A stretch of 64,000 nt of DNA, taken from the NCBI GenBank assembly GCA_963739005.1, contig CAVTYQ010000008.1, positions 62,001 to 126,000 of the forward strand. The letters are read 5' to 3'. The DNA is from DASWJZ01 sp963739005. Lineage in GTDB: Bacteria > Pseudomonadota > Alphaproteobacteria > Rhizobiales > Afifellaceae. The position numbers and the translations under genes are program-made. The notes under the pieces are model-generated. The model ran no database searches. It was not told the origin of the DNA and saw only the letters and a list, made by a program, of their open reading frames with translations. Below, one piece after another: positions 1-8,210 of this stretch; position 1 is the first letter of the stretch; the number at the start of each line of letters is the position of its first letter.

Positions 1-76
1 CCGAGAAAACGTCGGAAGAGCGTGAGGCGGCGCTCACGTGACTCCCGGTAAGTGCTTGTGAGGTCTCGCACTAACG

Positions 77-105
77 AAAAAGGCCCGATCCGATGGATCG
101 GGCCT
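77..105 (-). terminator. Rho-independent terminator of rpsT
   Basis: On the minus strand a perfect stem (AGGCCCGATCC / GGATCGGGCCT, with a short loop) is followed directly by five T residues. It lies about 26 bp past the rpsT stop codon, in the right orientation to end that transcript. The 76 bases further left contain nothing I can assign. Confidence 0.85.
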
Positions 106-130
106 CGATCGCGACGCTCGTGCGAAGTGC

Positions 131-394
131 TCAGGCGAGCGCTTCGACCCGATTGCTGAGACGCGACACTTTCCGCGACGCGGTGTTACGGTGAACGATG
201 CCCTTCGATGCCGCTTTCATGATGTGCGGCTGCGCGACGCGGAGCGCCGCGCGCGCCGCCGACTTGTCACCCGAGGCAATCGCTTCCTCGACCATGCGAA
301 TGAGACTGCGCATCCGCGTGCGCGGGATCTTGTTGGCAACTGTCCGGCGCGCGATCTTGCGCAAGGCCTTCTTGGCCGACGTGGTATTCGCCAT
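131..394 (-). CDS. rpsT: 30S ribosomal protein S20
   Basis: Encodes an 87-residue basic protein that binds 16S rRNA in the small ribosomal subunit. It begins MANTTSAKKALRK and has the Lys/Arg-rich helices and the C-terminal SRLSNRV stretch expected of S20. Length is normal for the family. I chose the ATG at 394 because AAGGAACGG sits just upstream and the family starts at MANT; the open frame upstream has no S20 character. A strong promoter and a leader hairpin lie upstream and a hairpin terminator lies downstream, so it is probably transcribed alone. In alphaproteobacteria rpsT commonly neighbours dnaA, but no dnaA sequence is visible in the first 76 bases. Confidence 0.97.
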   Translation of the reverse strand: MANTTSAKKALRKIARRTVANKIPRTRMRSLIRMVEEAIASGDKSAARAALRVAQPHIMKAASKGIVHRNTASRKVSRLSNRVEALA

Positions 395-449
395 TTCCGT
401 TCCTTGATGCTCGACTCGCGGATCGCGCCGTAAGCGGCGCGGAACGCGC

Positions 450-476
450 AAAAACACAAACGCGGCCAGGGGCCGC
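450..476 (-). promoter_or_regulatory. Terminator-like hairpin in rpsT leader (possible attenuator)
   Basis: On the minus strand GCGGCC-CCT-GGCCGC is followed by GTTTGTGTTTTTG. It lies between the likely rpsT promoter and the rpsT start codon. A second inverted repeat (GCGCCGCTTACGGCGC) follows at about 430-445. A hairpin with a T-rich tail inside a ribosomal-protein leader could act as an attenuator or an autoregulatory site; that role is inference. Confidence 0.4.
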
Positions 477-492
477 AGGATTGAGCGCAGTC

Positions 493-520
493 CTATAGGT
501 AGCGCGCGGTGCTCCGTCAA
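493..520 (-). promoter_or_regulatory. Probable rpsT promoter
   Basis: Minus-strand TTGACG (-35, at 520-515) and CTATAG (-10, at 498-493) are separated by 16 bases. This fits housekeeping-sigma promoters of alphaproteobacteria, about 100 bp upstream of the rpsT start codon. Confidence 0.6.
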
Positions 521-550
521 GGAAAAGCGCGGAATTCGGGCTCCGGTAGC

Positions 551-1324
551 CTAGCGACCGCGGAAGCTCGGCGGGCGCTTCTCAAGGAAGGCCGCCATCC
601 CCTCCTTTTGATCCTCCGTGGCAAAGAGCGCGTGGAAGAGCCGGCGCTCGAAGCGAAGTCCCTCGGCGAGCGGCGTCTCCTCGGCGCAGTTGACGGTCTC
701 CTTCACCATCATCACGGCAGCGCGCGGGAAAGACGCAATCTTCTCGGCGACCTTCATCGCCTCCTCGACCAGTTCAGCAGCGGGAACGATGCGGGAGACA
801 AGCCCCGCCCGTTCAGCTTCTTCCGCGCCGATCAGCCGGCCGGTCAGGCAGAGCTCCATCGCCTTCGCTCTGCCGATGAGGCGCGCCAGGCGTTGCGTCC
901 CGCCGGCGCCGGGAATGATGCCGAGCGTGATCTCCGGCTGGCCGAACTTCGCGGTGTCGGCGGCGAGGATCACGTCGCACATCATGGCGAGCTCGCAGCC
1001 GCCGCCGAGCGCATAGCCGGCGACGGCCGCGATCAGCGGCTTGCGGCATTCGGCGACACGATCCCATTCGCGCACGATATCGTCCAAGTAAGCGGTGACG
1101 AAGTCGGTCTCCGCCACCTCGCGGATGTTGGCGCCGGCGCAGAACGCCTTCTCCGAGCCGGTGATGACGACAGCGCCGATCGCAGCGTCGGCTTCAAACG
1201 CCGCGAGCGCATGGTTCACGTCGGCGACGAGGCCCTTGGAGAGCGCGTTCAGTGTCTTCGGGGAGTTCAGCCGGATCAGACCCGCGCCGCCGCGGCGCTC
1301 CGCCAGGATATTCTCATAAGCCAT
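551..1324 (-). CDS. Enoyl-CoA hydratase (crotonase family)
   Basis: A 257-residue crotonase-fold enzyme, predicted to hydrate 2-enoyl-CoA to 3-hydroxyacyl-CoA in fatty-acid beta-oxidation. The oxyanion-hole motif (AFCAGANI) and both catalytic glutamates (in GGGCELAMM and GQPEITLG) are present, as is the crotonase pattern GIIPGAGGTQRL. Length is normal. I chose the ATG beginning MAYENIL, which matches family starts; the open frame runs 18 codons further without similarity. It lies between mutM and rpsT on the same strand, as in many Rhizobiales. Substrate chain length cannot be read from the sequence. Confidence 0.92.
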   Translation of the reverse strand: MAYENILAERRGGAGLIRLNSPKTLNALSKGLVADVNHALAAFEADAAIGAVVITGSEKAFCAGANIREVAETDFVTAYLDDIVREWDRVAECRKPLIAAVAGYALGGGCELAMMCDVILAADTAKFGQPEITLGIIPGAGGTQRLARLIGRAKAMELCLTGRLIGAEEAERAGLVSRIVPAAELVEEAMKVAEKIASFPRAAVMMVKETVNCAEETPLAEGLRFERRLFHALFATEDQKEGMAAFLEKRPPSFRGR

Positions 1325-1356
1325 CGAGTTCTCCAGGACGTTCGTGATGTGGCGCG

Positions 1357-2241
1357 TCAGCGCTGGCAGACGGGACAATAGAAGGTTGAACGGCCGGATT
1401 GAACGATGCGGCGGATCGTGCCGCCGTCGTTTCGCGGGCAGGACTTACCTTCGCGGTCGTAGACGGCGAAGCGGTGCTGGAAGAGCCCGAGTTCACCGTT
1501 CGCCTGCACGTAGTCACGAAGTGAGGAGCCGCCCGCCTCGACCGCATCGGCGATCACAGCCCTGACGGCTTCGACCAGACGCGCGAGCCGATCCGTCGGC
1601 TCGCCGTCGGCGCGCACCAGCGTGCCGGCGGCCCTTCGAGGCGAGAGTCTCGCCCGCCATAGCGCCTCCGAGACATAGATATTACCGAGCCCGGCGATCA
1701 CGCGCTGATCGGAGAGAACGGCTTTCAAGGGAGCGGCGCGCCCGGCGAGCTTCGGTGCGAGCGCCCCGGCGGACAATTCGTTGCCGGTCGGCTCAAGCCC
1801 GAGCCCCTTCAAGAGCGGATGCGTCTCAAGGTCGCGCGGCGAGAGGAGCAGTATGAAGCCGAAGCGGCGCGGGTCGTTGTAGACGATGCGGGGACCGCTC
1901 TTCAGGTGGAAGACGACGTGGTCGTGGGCTTCGTCCTTGCTCGCCGGATAGTAGCGGGGATCGCGCCCCGCCGGCCGCACCTTCCTGCCACTTTCGATGC
2001 GGAACGATCCCGACATGCCGAGATGCATCAGGAGCACAGCGCCGTCGTCGAGCTCGGCAAGAAGATACTTGGCGCGGCGGCGGAGCGCCGTGACCCGCCG
2101 TCCCTTCAGCCTGGCCGCGAAACGACGCGGGAGCGGGAAGCGCAAATCCGGCCGCCGCTGCTCGACGTCGGCGATCACGGCGCCCTCCAGGACCGGCGCG
2201 AGGCCGCGCCGGACCGTCTCCACCTCAGGAAGCTCGGGCAT
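1357..2241 (-). CDS. mutM: Formamidopyrimidine-DNA glycosylase
   Basis: A 294-residue base-excision repair enzyme that removes 8-oxoguanine and formamidopyrimidines and nicks the abasic site. It starts MPELPEVETVRRGL, giving the catalytic N-terminal proline and glutamate. The helix-two-turn-helix region (GLGNIYVSEALW) and the C-terminal finger (RSTFYCPVCQR) are present. An oddity is that the first zinc-ligand pair, normally two cysteines, reads SCPRNDGG here, so only three of the four expected cysteines remain. It is divergent from ubiE with a 94-bp gap, the usual alphaproteobacterial arrangement. Confidence 0.95.
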   Translation of the reverse strand: MPELPEVETVRRGLAPVLEGAVIADVEQRRPDLRFPLPRRFAARLKGRRVTALRRRAKYLLAELDDGAVLLMHLGMSGSFRIESGRKVRPAGRDPRYYPASKDEAHDHVVFHLKSGPRIVYNDPRRFGFILLLSPRDLETHPLLKGLGLEPTGNELSAGALAPKLAGRAAPLKAVLSDQRVIAGLGNIYVSEALWRARLSPRRAAGTLVRADGEPTDRLARLVEAVRAVIADAVEAGGSSLRDYVQANGELGLFQHRFAVYDREGKSCPRNDGGTIRRIVQSGRSTFYCPVCQR

Positions 2242-2335
2242 AGGGGCTTTTTCCTGATTTCCCGGCCTTAATGGCGCGGCAAGACGCGTTCCTTTATGGT
2301 CGCGCCGGCTTCATAAAGTAAAATGCCGCCGAACC

Positions 2336-3085
2336 ATGAGTGACCGCGTTTCCTTCGGCTTCGAGAGCGTCCCGCTTGAAAACAAGCAGGCGATGGTCGA
2401 CGACGTCTTTTCCAGCGTCGCCCGCCGCTACGACCTCATGAACGACCTGATGTCGGGCGGCATGCATCGCTTTTGGAAGGGCGCCATGGTGAGCGCGCTC
2501 AACCCTCCCCGAAAGGGCCGACCCTGGCGGCTCGTCGATGTCGCCGGCGGCACCGGCGACATCGCCTTCCGCGTCGCCGGACGGTCGGACGGCCATGCCG
2601 ATATCACCGTCGCCGATATCAACCAAGCGATGCTCGACGTCGGGCGCGCGCGCGCAGAGAAGCGCAGTTTCTCCAACATCGCCTTCGTCGAGGCGAACGC
2701 CGAGGCGCTACCCTTCGACGCCGCCGGCTTCGACGCCTACACGATCGCTTTCGGGATCAGGAACGTGCCGCGGATCGACGCGGCGCTCGGCGAGGCTTTC
2801 CGCGTCCTTCGCCGCGGCGGGCGTTTCCTCTGCCTGGAATTCTCGGCCGTCGATACGCCGATCCTCGACAGCCTTTACGACGCATATTCCTTCCGCGTCA
2901 TCCCCACCCTCGGCCGCGCGGTGACGGGCGACGCGGAATCCTATCGTTATCTCGTGGAATCGATCCGCACCTTCCCGAACCAGGAACGCTTCGCCGCCAT
3001 GATCCGCGCGGCGGGATTTCAGCGCGTCGCCTACCGGAATCTCACGGGCGGCGTTGCCGCGCTCCATTCCGGCTGGAAGCTCTAG
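2336..3085 (+). CDS. ubiE: Ubiquinone/menaquinone C-methyltransferase UbiE
   Basis: A 249-residue SAM-dependent methyltransferase performing the C-methylation step of ubiquinone synthesis. The family signature YDLMNDLMS, the SAM-binding motif DVAGGTGDIAFR and the later LRRGGRFLCLEFS strand are all visible, and length is typical. It is followed after 12 bp by ubiB, so the two probably form an operon that continues into coaBC. Confidence 0.96.
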   Translation: MSDRVSFGFESVPLENKQAMVDDVFSSVARRYDLMNDLMSGGMHRFWKGAMVSALNPPRKGRPWRLVDVAGGTGDIAFRVAGRSDGHADITVADINQAMLDVGRARAEKRSFSNIAFVEANAEALPFDAAGFDAYTIAFGIRNVPRIDAALGEAFRVLRRGGRFLCLEFSAVDTPILDSLYDAYSFRVIPTLGRAVTGDAESYRYLVESIRTFPNQERFAAMIRAAGFQRVAYRNLTGGVAALHSGWKL

Positions 3086-3097
3086 AGGGCTGCCGGC

Positions 3098-4681
3098 GTG
3101 CGCGACCTCGTGCGGCTCATCCGCGCCGGCATCGTGCTTGCCCGCGCCGGCTTCTTCGGCCTGATCGACGTCGCCGATCTGCCGCCGCGCGCGGAGGCGG
3201 CGTTTCGCCTGGCACGTCTCCTGGAGCCGCACGGCCTGACGCTTGCCGAGCGTGGGCGGCGCATATCGGATGCACTGAACCGGCTCGGCCCCTCCTACAT
3301 CAAGCTCGGGCAGTTTCTGTCGACGCGGCAGGACATCGTCGGCGCGGAGATGGCCGACGCGCTCGCCGGGCTGAAGGACGACCTGCCGCCATTTCCCACT
3401 GAGGAAGCCCGCAAGATCGTCGAAGCATCGATTGGTCAGCCGATCGAAGCCGTCTTCGAAAGCTTCTCCGATTCCGTCGCCGCCGCCTCGATCGCGCAGG
3501 TGCATAAGGCGGTGCTTCGCCGGCCGGAGGGAGCGGAGGACGTCGCGGTCAAGGTCTTGCGGCCACGCGTGCGCCAGCGTTTCGCCCGCGACCTTCGCAC
3601 GTTCTACGCCGGCGCCCGCTTCGCGGAGCGAAACGCGCCGGAGGCGCGCAGGCTCCGGCCAATCGCGGTGGTGGAGATTCTCGACCGCAGCGTGTCCCTG
3701 GAAATGGACCTTCGCCTCGAGGCCGCCGCCTATTCCGAAATGACGGGGAACGTCACGGCGGAAGCCGACTTCCGTCTTCCCGCCGTGAACTGGGAGCTGA
3801 CCGGCCGCGACGTCCTCGTCACCGAATGGGTGGAAGGCACGCGGCTCTCCGACCGCGCGGCGATCGCCGCCGCCGGGCACGATCCGAAGCGCCTCGCCGC
3901 GTCGGTCGTGCAGAGCTTCCTCCGCCACGCGCTCCGCGACGGCTTCTTCCATGCCGACATGCACGAGGGGAACCTCTTCGTCGACGCGCAAGGCCGGCTG
4001 GTCGCGGTCGATCTCGGCATCATGGGGCGCATCGGGCCAAAGGAGCGGCGCTTCCTCGCCGAGATTCTCTTCGGCTTCATCCGCCGCGACTATCAGCGGA
4101 TCGCCGAGGTACATATCGAGGCGGGCTATGTGCCGCCGGTGCATTCGGCGGAGGATTTCGCGCAGGCGCTCCGCGCCATCGGGGAGCCGATCCACGGCCA
4201 CCGCGCAAGCGAGATTTCGATGGCGAAGCTCCTCGGCCTGCTCTTCGAGGTGACCGACATATTCGACATGGAGACGCGGCCGGAGCTGGTGCTCCTGCAG
4301 AAGACAATGGTGGTGGTCGAAGGCGTTGCCCGGCGGCTCGATCCGGAGTTCGACATGTGGAGCACGGCGGAGCCGGTGGTCGGCGCGTGGATCGAGCGGA
4401 ACCTCGGGCCGACGGGACGCCTCGAACAAGCGGGCGAGGCGCTTTCAGCGCTCGGGCATTTCGCCGGCAAGGTGCCGGAGCTTGCGCGGCGCGCGGAGCG
4501 GCTCAGCCAGGAACTCGACCAGATGGCGGCGCGCGGCGTGCGCCTCGATCCGCTGACGGTCGAAGGAATCGGCCATGAAGTGGCACGCTACGGGCGCTCC
4601 GGGCGGGTCGCGCTCTGGGTGATCGCCCTCGCCGCCGCAGGCGCCGCTGTCTTTGCCGTAACGCTTTCGGTGCTACGCTAG
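3098..4681 (+). CDS. ubiB: Ubiquinone biosynthesis kinase-like protein UbiB
   Basis: A 527-residue ABC1/ADCK-type atypical kinase needed for ubiquinone synthesis. It has the KxGQ motif (YIKLGQFLSTRQDI), the alanine-rich loop AAASIAQVHKAVL, the catalytic HADMHEGNLFV and the metal-binding VAVDLGIMG. A hydrophobic stretch at the C-terminus (ALWVIALAAAGAAVFAVTL) should anchor it in the inner membrane. The start is a GTG 12 bp after the ubiE stop. Genes on both sides are co-directional. Confidence 0.95.
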   Translation: MRDLVRLIRAGIVLARAGFFGLIDVADLPPRAEAAFRLARLLEPHGLTLAERGRRISDALNRLGPSYIKLGQFLSTRQDIVGAEMADALAGLKDDLPPFPTEEARKIVEASIGQPIEAVFESFSDSVAAASIAQVHKAVLRRPEGAEDVAVKVLRPRVRQRFARDLRTFYAGARFAERNAPEARRLRPIAVVEILDRSVSLEMDLRLEAAAYSEMTGNVTAEADFRLPAVNWELTGRDVLVTEWVEGTRLSDRAAIAAAGHDPKRLAASVVQSFLRHALRDGFFHADMHEGNLFVDAQGRLVAVDLGIMGRIGPKERRFLAEILFGFIRRDYQRIAEVHIEAGYVPPVHSAEDFAQALRAIGEPIHGHRASEISMAKLLGLLFEVTDIFDMETRPELVLLQKTMVVVEGVARRLDPEFDMWSTAEPVVGAWIERNLGPTGRLEQAGEALSALGHFAGKVPELARRAERLSQELDQMAARGVRLDPLTVEGIGHEVARYGRSGRVALWVIALAAAGAAVFAVTLSVLR

Positions 4682-4685
4682 CCCC

Positions 4686-5912
4686 ATGTCCCTCACCGGC
4701 CGGAAGATACTCATCGTCATCGGCGGCGGCATCGCCGCCTACAAGGTGCTGGAGCTGATCCGCCGCCTGAAGGACGAAGGCGCAACCGTGCGCGCCGCGA
4801 TGAGCCGCTCGGCGCATCATTTCGTGACGCCGCTTTCCGTCGCCGCGATCACCGGCGAGCGCGTCGCCCAGAACCTCTTCGACGCGGACGAAGACAACGC
4901 CGTCGGTCATGTGCGGCTCGCACGCGAGCCCAACCTCGTCGTCGTCGCCCCGGCGACCGCCGACCTCCTCGCCAAGATGGCGCACGGGCTCGCCGACGAT
5001 CTCGCCTCGGCGATCCTGCTTGCGACCGACCGCCCCATCATCGCAGCGCCCGCAATGAACCCGAAGATGTGGGCGAGCGCCGCGACGCAGCGCAACGTCG
5101 CGCAGCTTCGCGCCGACGGTGTCGGCTTCGTCGGACCGAACAGCGGCGCGATGGCGGAAGCCGGCGAGGCGGGCGTCGGACGGCTCGCGGAGCCGGCGGA
5201 AATCCTTGCCGCGATCAAGGCGCATTTCAGTTCCGGCAGTGGACCGCTCGCTGGCCTGAAGGCGATCGTCACCTCGGGGCCAACGCAGGAGCCGATCGAT
5301 CCGGTTCGCTACCTCGCCAACCGCTCGTCGGGGCGGCAGGGGCACGCAATCGCCGCGGCGCTCGCGGCGGCCGGCGCGGAGGTGGCGCTCGTCAGCGGTC
5401 CGGTCGAGCTACCGCCGCCCGCCGGCGTGCGTACCGTTCCGGTCGCGACGGCACGCGAGATGAAGGAGGCGGTCGAAGCCGCGCTTCCCGCCGACATCGC
5501 CGTGATGGCCGCAGCAGTCGCGGACTGGCGGGTCGAAGCGGGCACGGAGAAGATCAAGAAGGACAAAAGCGGGCCACCGACGCTGAAGCTCGTGGAGAAC
5601 CCCGACATCCTCGCCGGCCTTGCACGCCACAAGTCGCGGCCGAAGCTCCTTATCGGCTTCGCGGCGGAGACAAACGACGTCGTCAAGAACGCGAAGGCGA
5701 AGCTCAAGACGAAAGGCTGCGACTGGATCGTCGCCAACGACGTCTCGCCGAAGACCGGGATCATGGGCGGGAGCAGGAACCGCGTGCATCTCGTCACCGC
5801 GGCGGGCGTCGAGGACTGGCCCGACATGGCCAAAGACGAGGTGGCGGCGAAGCTCGTGGCCCGGATCGCTGAGCAATTCGGCAAGAAACGGCGCGGTCGC
5901 GACAAAACGTAG
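4686..5912 (+). CDS. coaBC: Bifunctional phosphopantothenoylcysteine decarboxylase / phosphopantothenate-cysteine ligase
   Basis: A 408-residue fusion enzyme catalysing two consecutive steps of coenzyme A synthesis. The N-terminal flavoprotein decarboxylase half has IGGGIAAYK, the histidine region VGHVRLA and the PAMNPKMW motif. The C-terminal ligase half has TSGPTQEPIDPVRYLANRSSG, ENPDIL and IGFAAET. Length is normal. The gene starts 4 bp after the ubiB stop, so it is probably co-transcribed. Confidence 0.96.
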   Translation: MSLTGRKILIVIGGGIAAYKVLELIRRLKDEGATVRAAMSRSAHHFVTPLSVAAITGERVAQNLFDADEDNAVGHVRLAREPNLVVVAPATADLLAKMAHGLADDLASAILLATDRPIIAAPAMNPKMWASAATQRNVAQLRADGVGFVGPNSGAMAEAGEAGVGRLAEPAEILAAIKAHFSSGSGPLAGLKAIVTSGPTQEPIDPVRYLANRSSGRQGHAIAAALAAAGAEVALVSGPVELPPPAGVRTVPVATAREMKEAVEAALPADIAVMAAAVADWRVEAGTEKIKKDKSGPPTLKLVENPDILAGLARHKSRPKLLIGFAAETNDVVKNAKAKLKTKGCDWIVANDVSPKTGIMGGSRNRVHLVTAAGVEDWPDMAKDEVAAKLVARIAEQFGKKRRGRDKT

Positions 5913-5998
5913 CTGGTTTCCAAACCCGGCGAACCCACTTTGACAGCTGACTTGCGCCCTCGCGCGCCGGCCGGTAATCGGCGGCGCATGGGGGGCGC

Positions 5999-6466
5999 AT
6001 GGGCGAGCTGGAATTCGAACTGAAGATCCTCGACCCGCGGCTCCACGAGTGGGGTCTTCCCGCCTATCACTCCGACATGGCGGCGGGGCTTGACCTTCGC
6101 GCCTGCATCGACGAGGCCGTCGCAATCGAGCCGCAGGCGCCGGCGACGATGGTTCCCTCCGGCGTCGCCATCCTCATCAACCGGCCGGACGTCGTGGCGC
6201 TGGTGTTGCCCAGAAGCGGGCTCGGCGCGCGGCACGGAATCGTCCTCGGCCAGGCTGTCGGCACGATCGATCCCGACTACGCGGGCCCGTGGCTGATCCC
6301 GCTCGTCAACCGCAGCGCGATCGGCACGCCGCCGGTCGTCATCAATCCCGGCGACCGCATCGCGCAGGCGGTGTTCCTGCCGCTTCTTCGGCCGCGCTTC
6401 CGAGTCGTGGATGATTTCTCGGTCACGACCGGGCGCGGCGCCGGCGGCTTCGGCTCTACCGGCTGA
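5999..6466 (+). CDS. dut: dUTP diphosphatase
   Basis: A 155-residue trimeric dUTPase that hydrolyses dUTP to dUMP and pyrophosphate. All five motifs are seen in order: AGLDLRA, PRSGLG, GTIDPDYAG, GDRIAQAVF and the C-terminal RGAGGFGSTG. The MGELEFELKILDPRL start and the glycine-rich tail resemble the beta/gammaproteobacterial type (impression from memory). It sits 86 bp after coaBC, as in other alphaproteobacteria, and converges with the next gene with a 3-bp gap. Confidence 0.95.
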   Translation: MGELEFELKILDPRLHEWGLPAYHSDMAAGLDLRACIDEAVAIEPQAPATMVPSGVAILINRPDVVALVLPRSGLGARHGIVLGQAVGTIDPDYAGPWLIPLVNRSAIGTPPVVINPGDRIAQAVFLPLLRPRFRVVDDFSVTTGRGAGGFGSTG

Positions 6467-6469
6467 ACC

Positions 6470-8029
6470 TTACCGCCGACGGAGGCGCGCTCCGCGCGCG
6501 ATAGGCTCGTCGAAGAGCGCCTGCGCCTCCTCGGCGGAGAGCGCACGGTTGAAGAGGAACCCCTGCCCTTCGTCGCAGCCTTCCCTGATGAGGGCGTCCC
6601 GCTGATCGGCGCTCTCGATTCCCTCGGCCGTGACCTTGACGCCCAGGCCGTGACCGAGACCGAGAAGCGCCCGGACGATCGCCGCGCTCTCGCCCTCTTC
6701 GGTCATGCTCTCGACGAAGGTGCGATCGATCTTGATCCTGTCCACCTTGAAATTGCGCAGGTGATAGAGGCTCGAATAGCCGGTGCCGAAGTCGTCGAGC
6801 GCGATGCGCACACCGGCTTCGCGCAGTGCGCCAAGCGCGGCCTCGGCGCCGCGCAGGTCGCGCACGAGCGCGTTCTCGCTCACCTCGATCTCAAGACGCT
6901 GCGGCGCGAGCCCAGTCTCGCCGAGGATTGCGAGGACACGCAGGCCGAAGCCGGAGTCGCGGAGCTGCACCGGCGAGACGTTGAACGACAGCGTCACATC
7001 TTCGGGCCAGCGGCAGGCCTCACGGCAGGCGGTGCGCAGCAACTGGTCGCTCAGCTCACGGATCAGGCCGCTGTCCTCGGCCAGGGGGATGAAGCGATCG
7101 GGCGGAACGTCACCGAGGACATTGTGATGCCACCGCGCAAGCGCCTCGAAGGACGTTATCCGGCCTGTCGCAAGATCGGTGATCGGCTGGTAGTGGGGCT
7201 GGATGTCGCCGTCGGCGACGGCGTGCCTGAGCTCACCTTCGATCAAGGCGCGCTCGCGCAGCCGGACATCCATCTCCTCCTCGAAGAAACGCAGGCTCGA
7301 ACCGGGCTCGGATTTGGCGCGATAGAGCGCGACGTCCGCGCGGCGGATGACCTCCGGCGCCGTCTTGCCGTCGCGCGGAAACATCGCAATTCCGATGCCG
7401 ACGCCGACGAAGTGCGCGGTGTCGCCGGCCTGCACGGGCTCGCGCAACGCGGCGATGACCCGCAGCGCGATGCCGCTCGCGTCCTCCGCGCCGCGGAGGT
7501 GCGTGGCGAGAATGCCGAATTCATCTCCGCCAAGGCGGGAGACAAGGTCGCCGGATTCGCGCGCCGCCGTCGCAAGCCGCGTCGCGACCGCGCGCAACAC
7601 CACGTCGCCGGTCGGATGACCGAAGACGTCATTGACGGCCTTGAAGCCGTTCAGATCGAGAAGCAGCACCGCGTGGGCGCGATCGACGCCGGGCGGCGCG
7701 GCAATCGCAGCCGCAACGGCCTCGTCGAACTGCCGCCGGTTCGCGAGCCCGGTCAATGGATCCTGGAAGGCGAGCTCGCGCGCCTTCTGTTCGGCCGCGG
7801 TCCGCCGCGCCACCTCGCGCTGCTGAGCCCGCATGCGACGCAATGTGACGAAGAGGAAGACGCTGAGGACCAGCGCAATCAGGATCACCTCGCCGAGCTC
7901 GATCGATTGGGCATGGCCCTGACTTAACCCGACGACCCTCAGAAGATCATATTCGCCGCTGAGGAAAAGCAGGACGATCGCCATGGCTAGAAAGACAAGC
8001 AAGTCCCAAATCGTGAATCGATGGCGCAT
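6470..8029 (-). CDS. Membrane GGDEF-EAL cyclic-di-GMP protein
   Basis: About 519 residues. Two N-terminal membrane segments (from WDLLVFLAMAIVLLFLSG and VILIALVLSVFLFVTL) are followed by a GGDEF domain with intact RLGGDEF and an EAL domain with intact FEALARWHH and DDFGTGYSSL. Both active-site signatures are intact, so the protein could make and degrade cyclic-di-GMP; the net activity cannot be predicted. I chose the ATG beginning MRHRFTIWDLL, immediately before the first membrane segment; the frame is open for 43 more codons upstream without domain character. No dedicated partner gene is adjacent. Confidence 0.9.
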   Translation of the reverse strand: MRHRFTIWDLLVFLAMAIVLLFLSGEYDLLRVVGLSQGHAQSIELGEVILIALVLSVFLFVTLRRMRAQQREVARRTAAEQKARELAFQDPLTGLANRRQFDEAVAAAIAAPPGVDRAHAVLLLDLNGFKAVNDVFGHPTGDVVLRAVATRLATAARESGDLVSRLGGDEFGILATHLRGAEDASGIALRVIAALREPVQAGDTAHFVGVGIGIAMFPRDGKTAPEVIRRADVALYRAKSEPGSSLRFFEEEMDVRLRERALIEGELRHAVADGDIQPHYQPITDLATGRITSFEALARWHHNVLGDVPPDRFIPLAEDSGLIRELSDQLLRTACREACRWPEDVTLSFNVSPVQLRDSGFGLRVLAILGETGLAPQRLEIEVSENALVRDLRGAEAALGALREAGVRIALDDFGTGYSSLYHLRNFKVDRIKIDRTFVESMTEEGESAAIVRALLGLGHGLGVKVTAEGIESADQRDALIREGCDEGQGFLFNRALSAEEAQALFDEPIARGARLRRR

Positions 8030-8210
8030 TATGAACCCTGCAATACCCTGCGTTGAAATTTTGACCACGGCGCGACCACCTAGGGCTTGTCTTCTTAGTG
8101 ACTTGTTTATGCGCGCGTTTTGCGAACGAAACCTGAATCGCTGCCCGCCCGCGGGCATCCGGCTTGCTAAGCCGCCGTCGCAGCAGTCTTAAGGAAAAAA
8201 GGAGGCAAAC

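Noticed and set aside
1..76. Start of dnaA or an origin element at the left edge
   Set aside because: rpsT often neighbours dnaA, but these bases contain no DnaA box or recognisable coding sequence.
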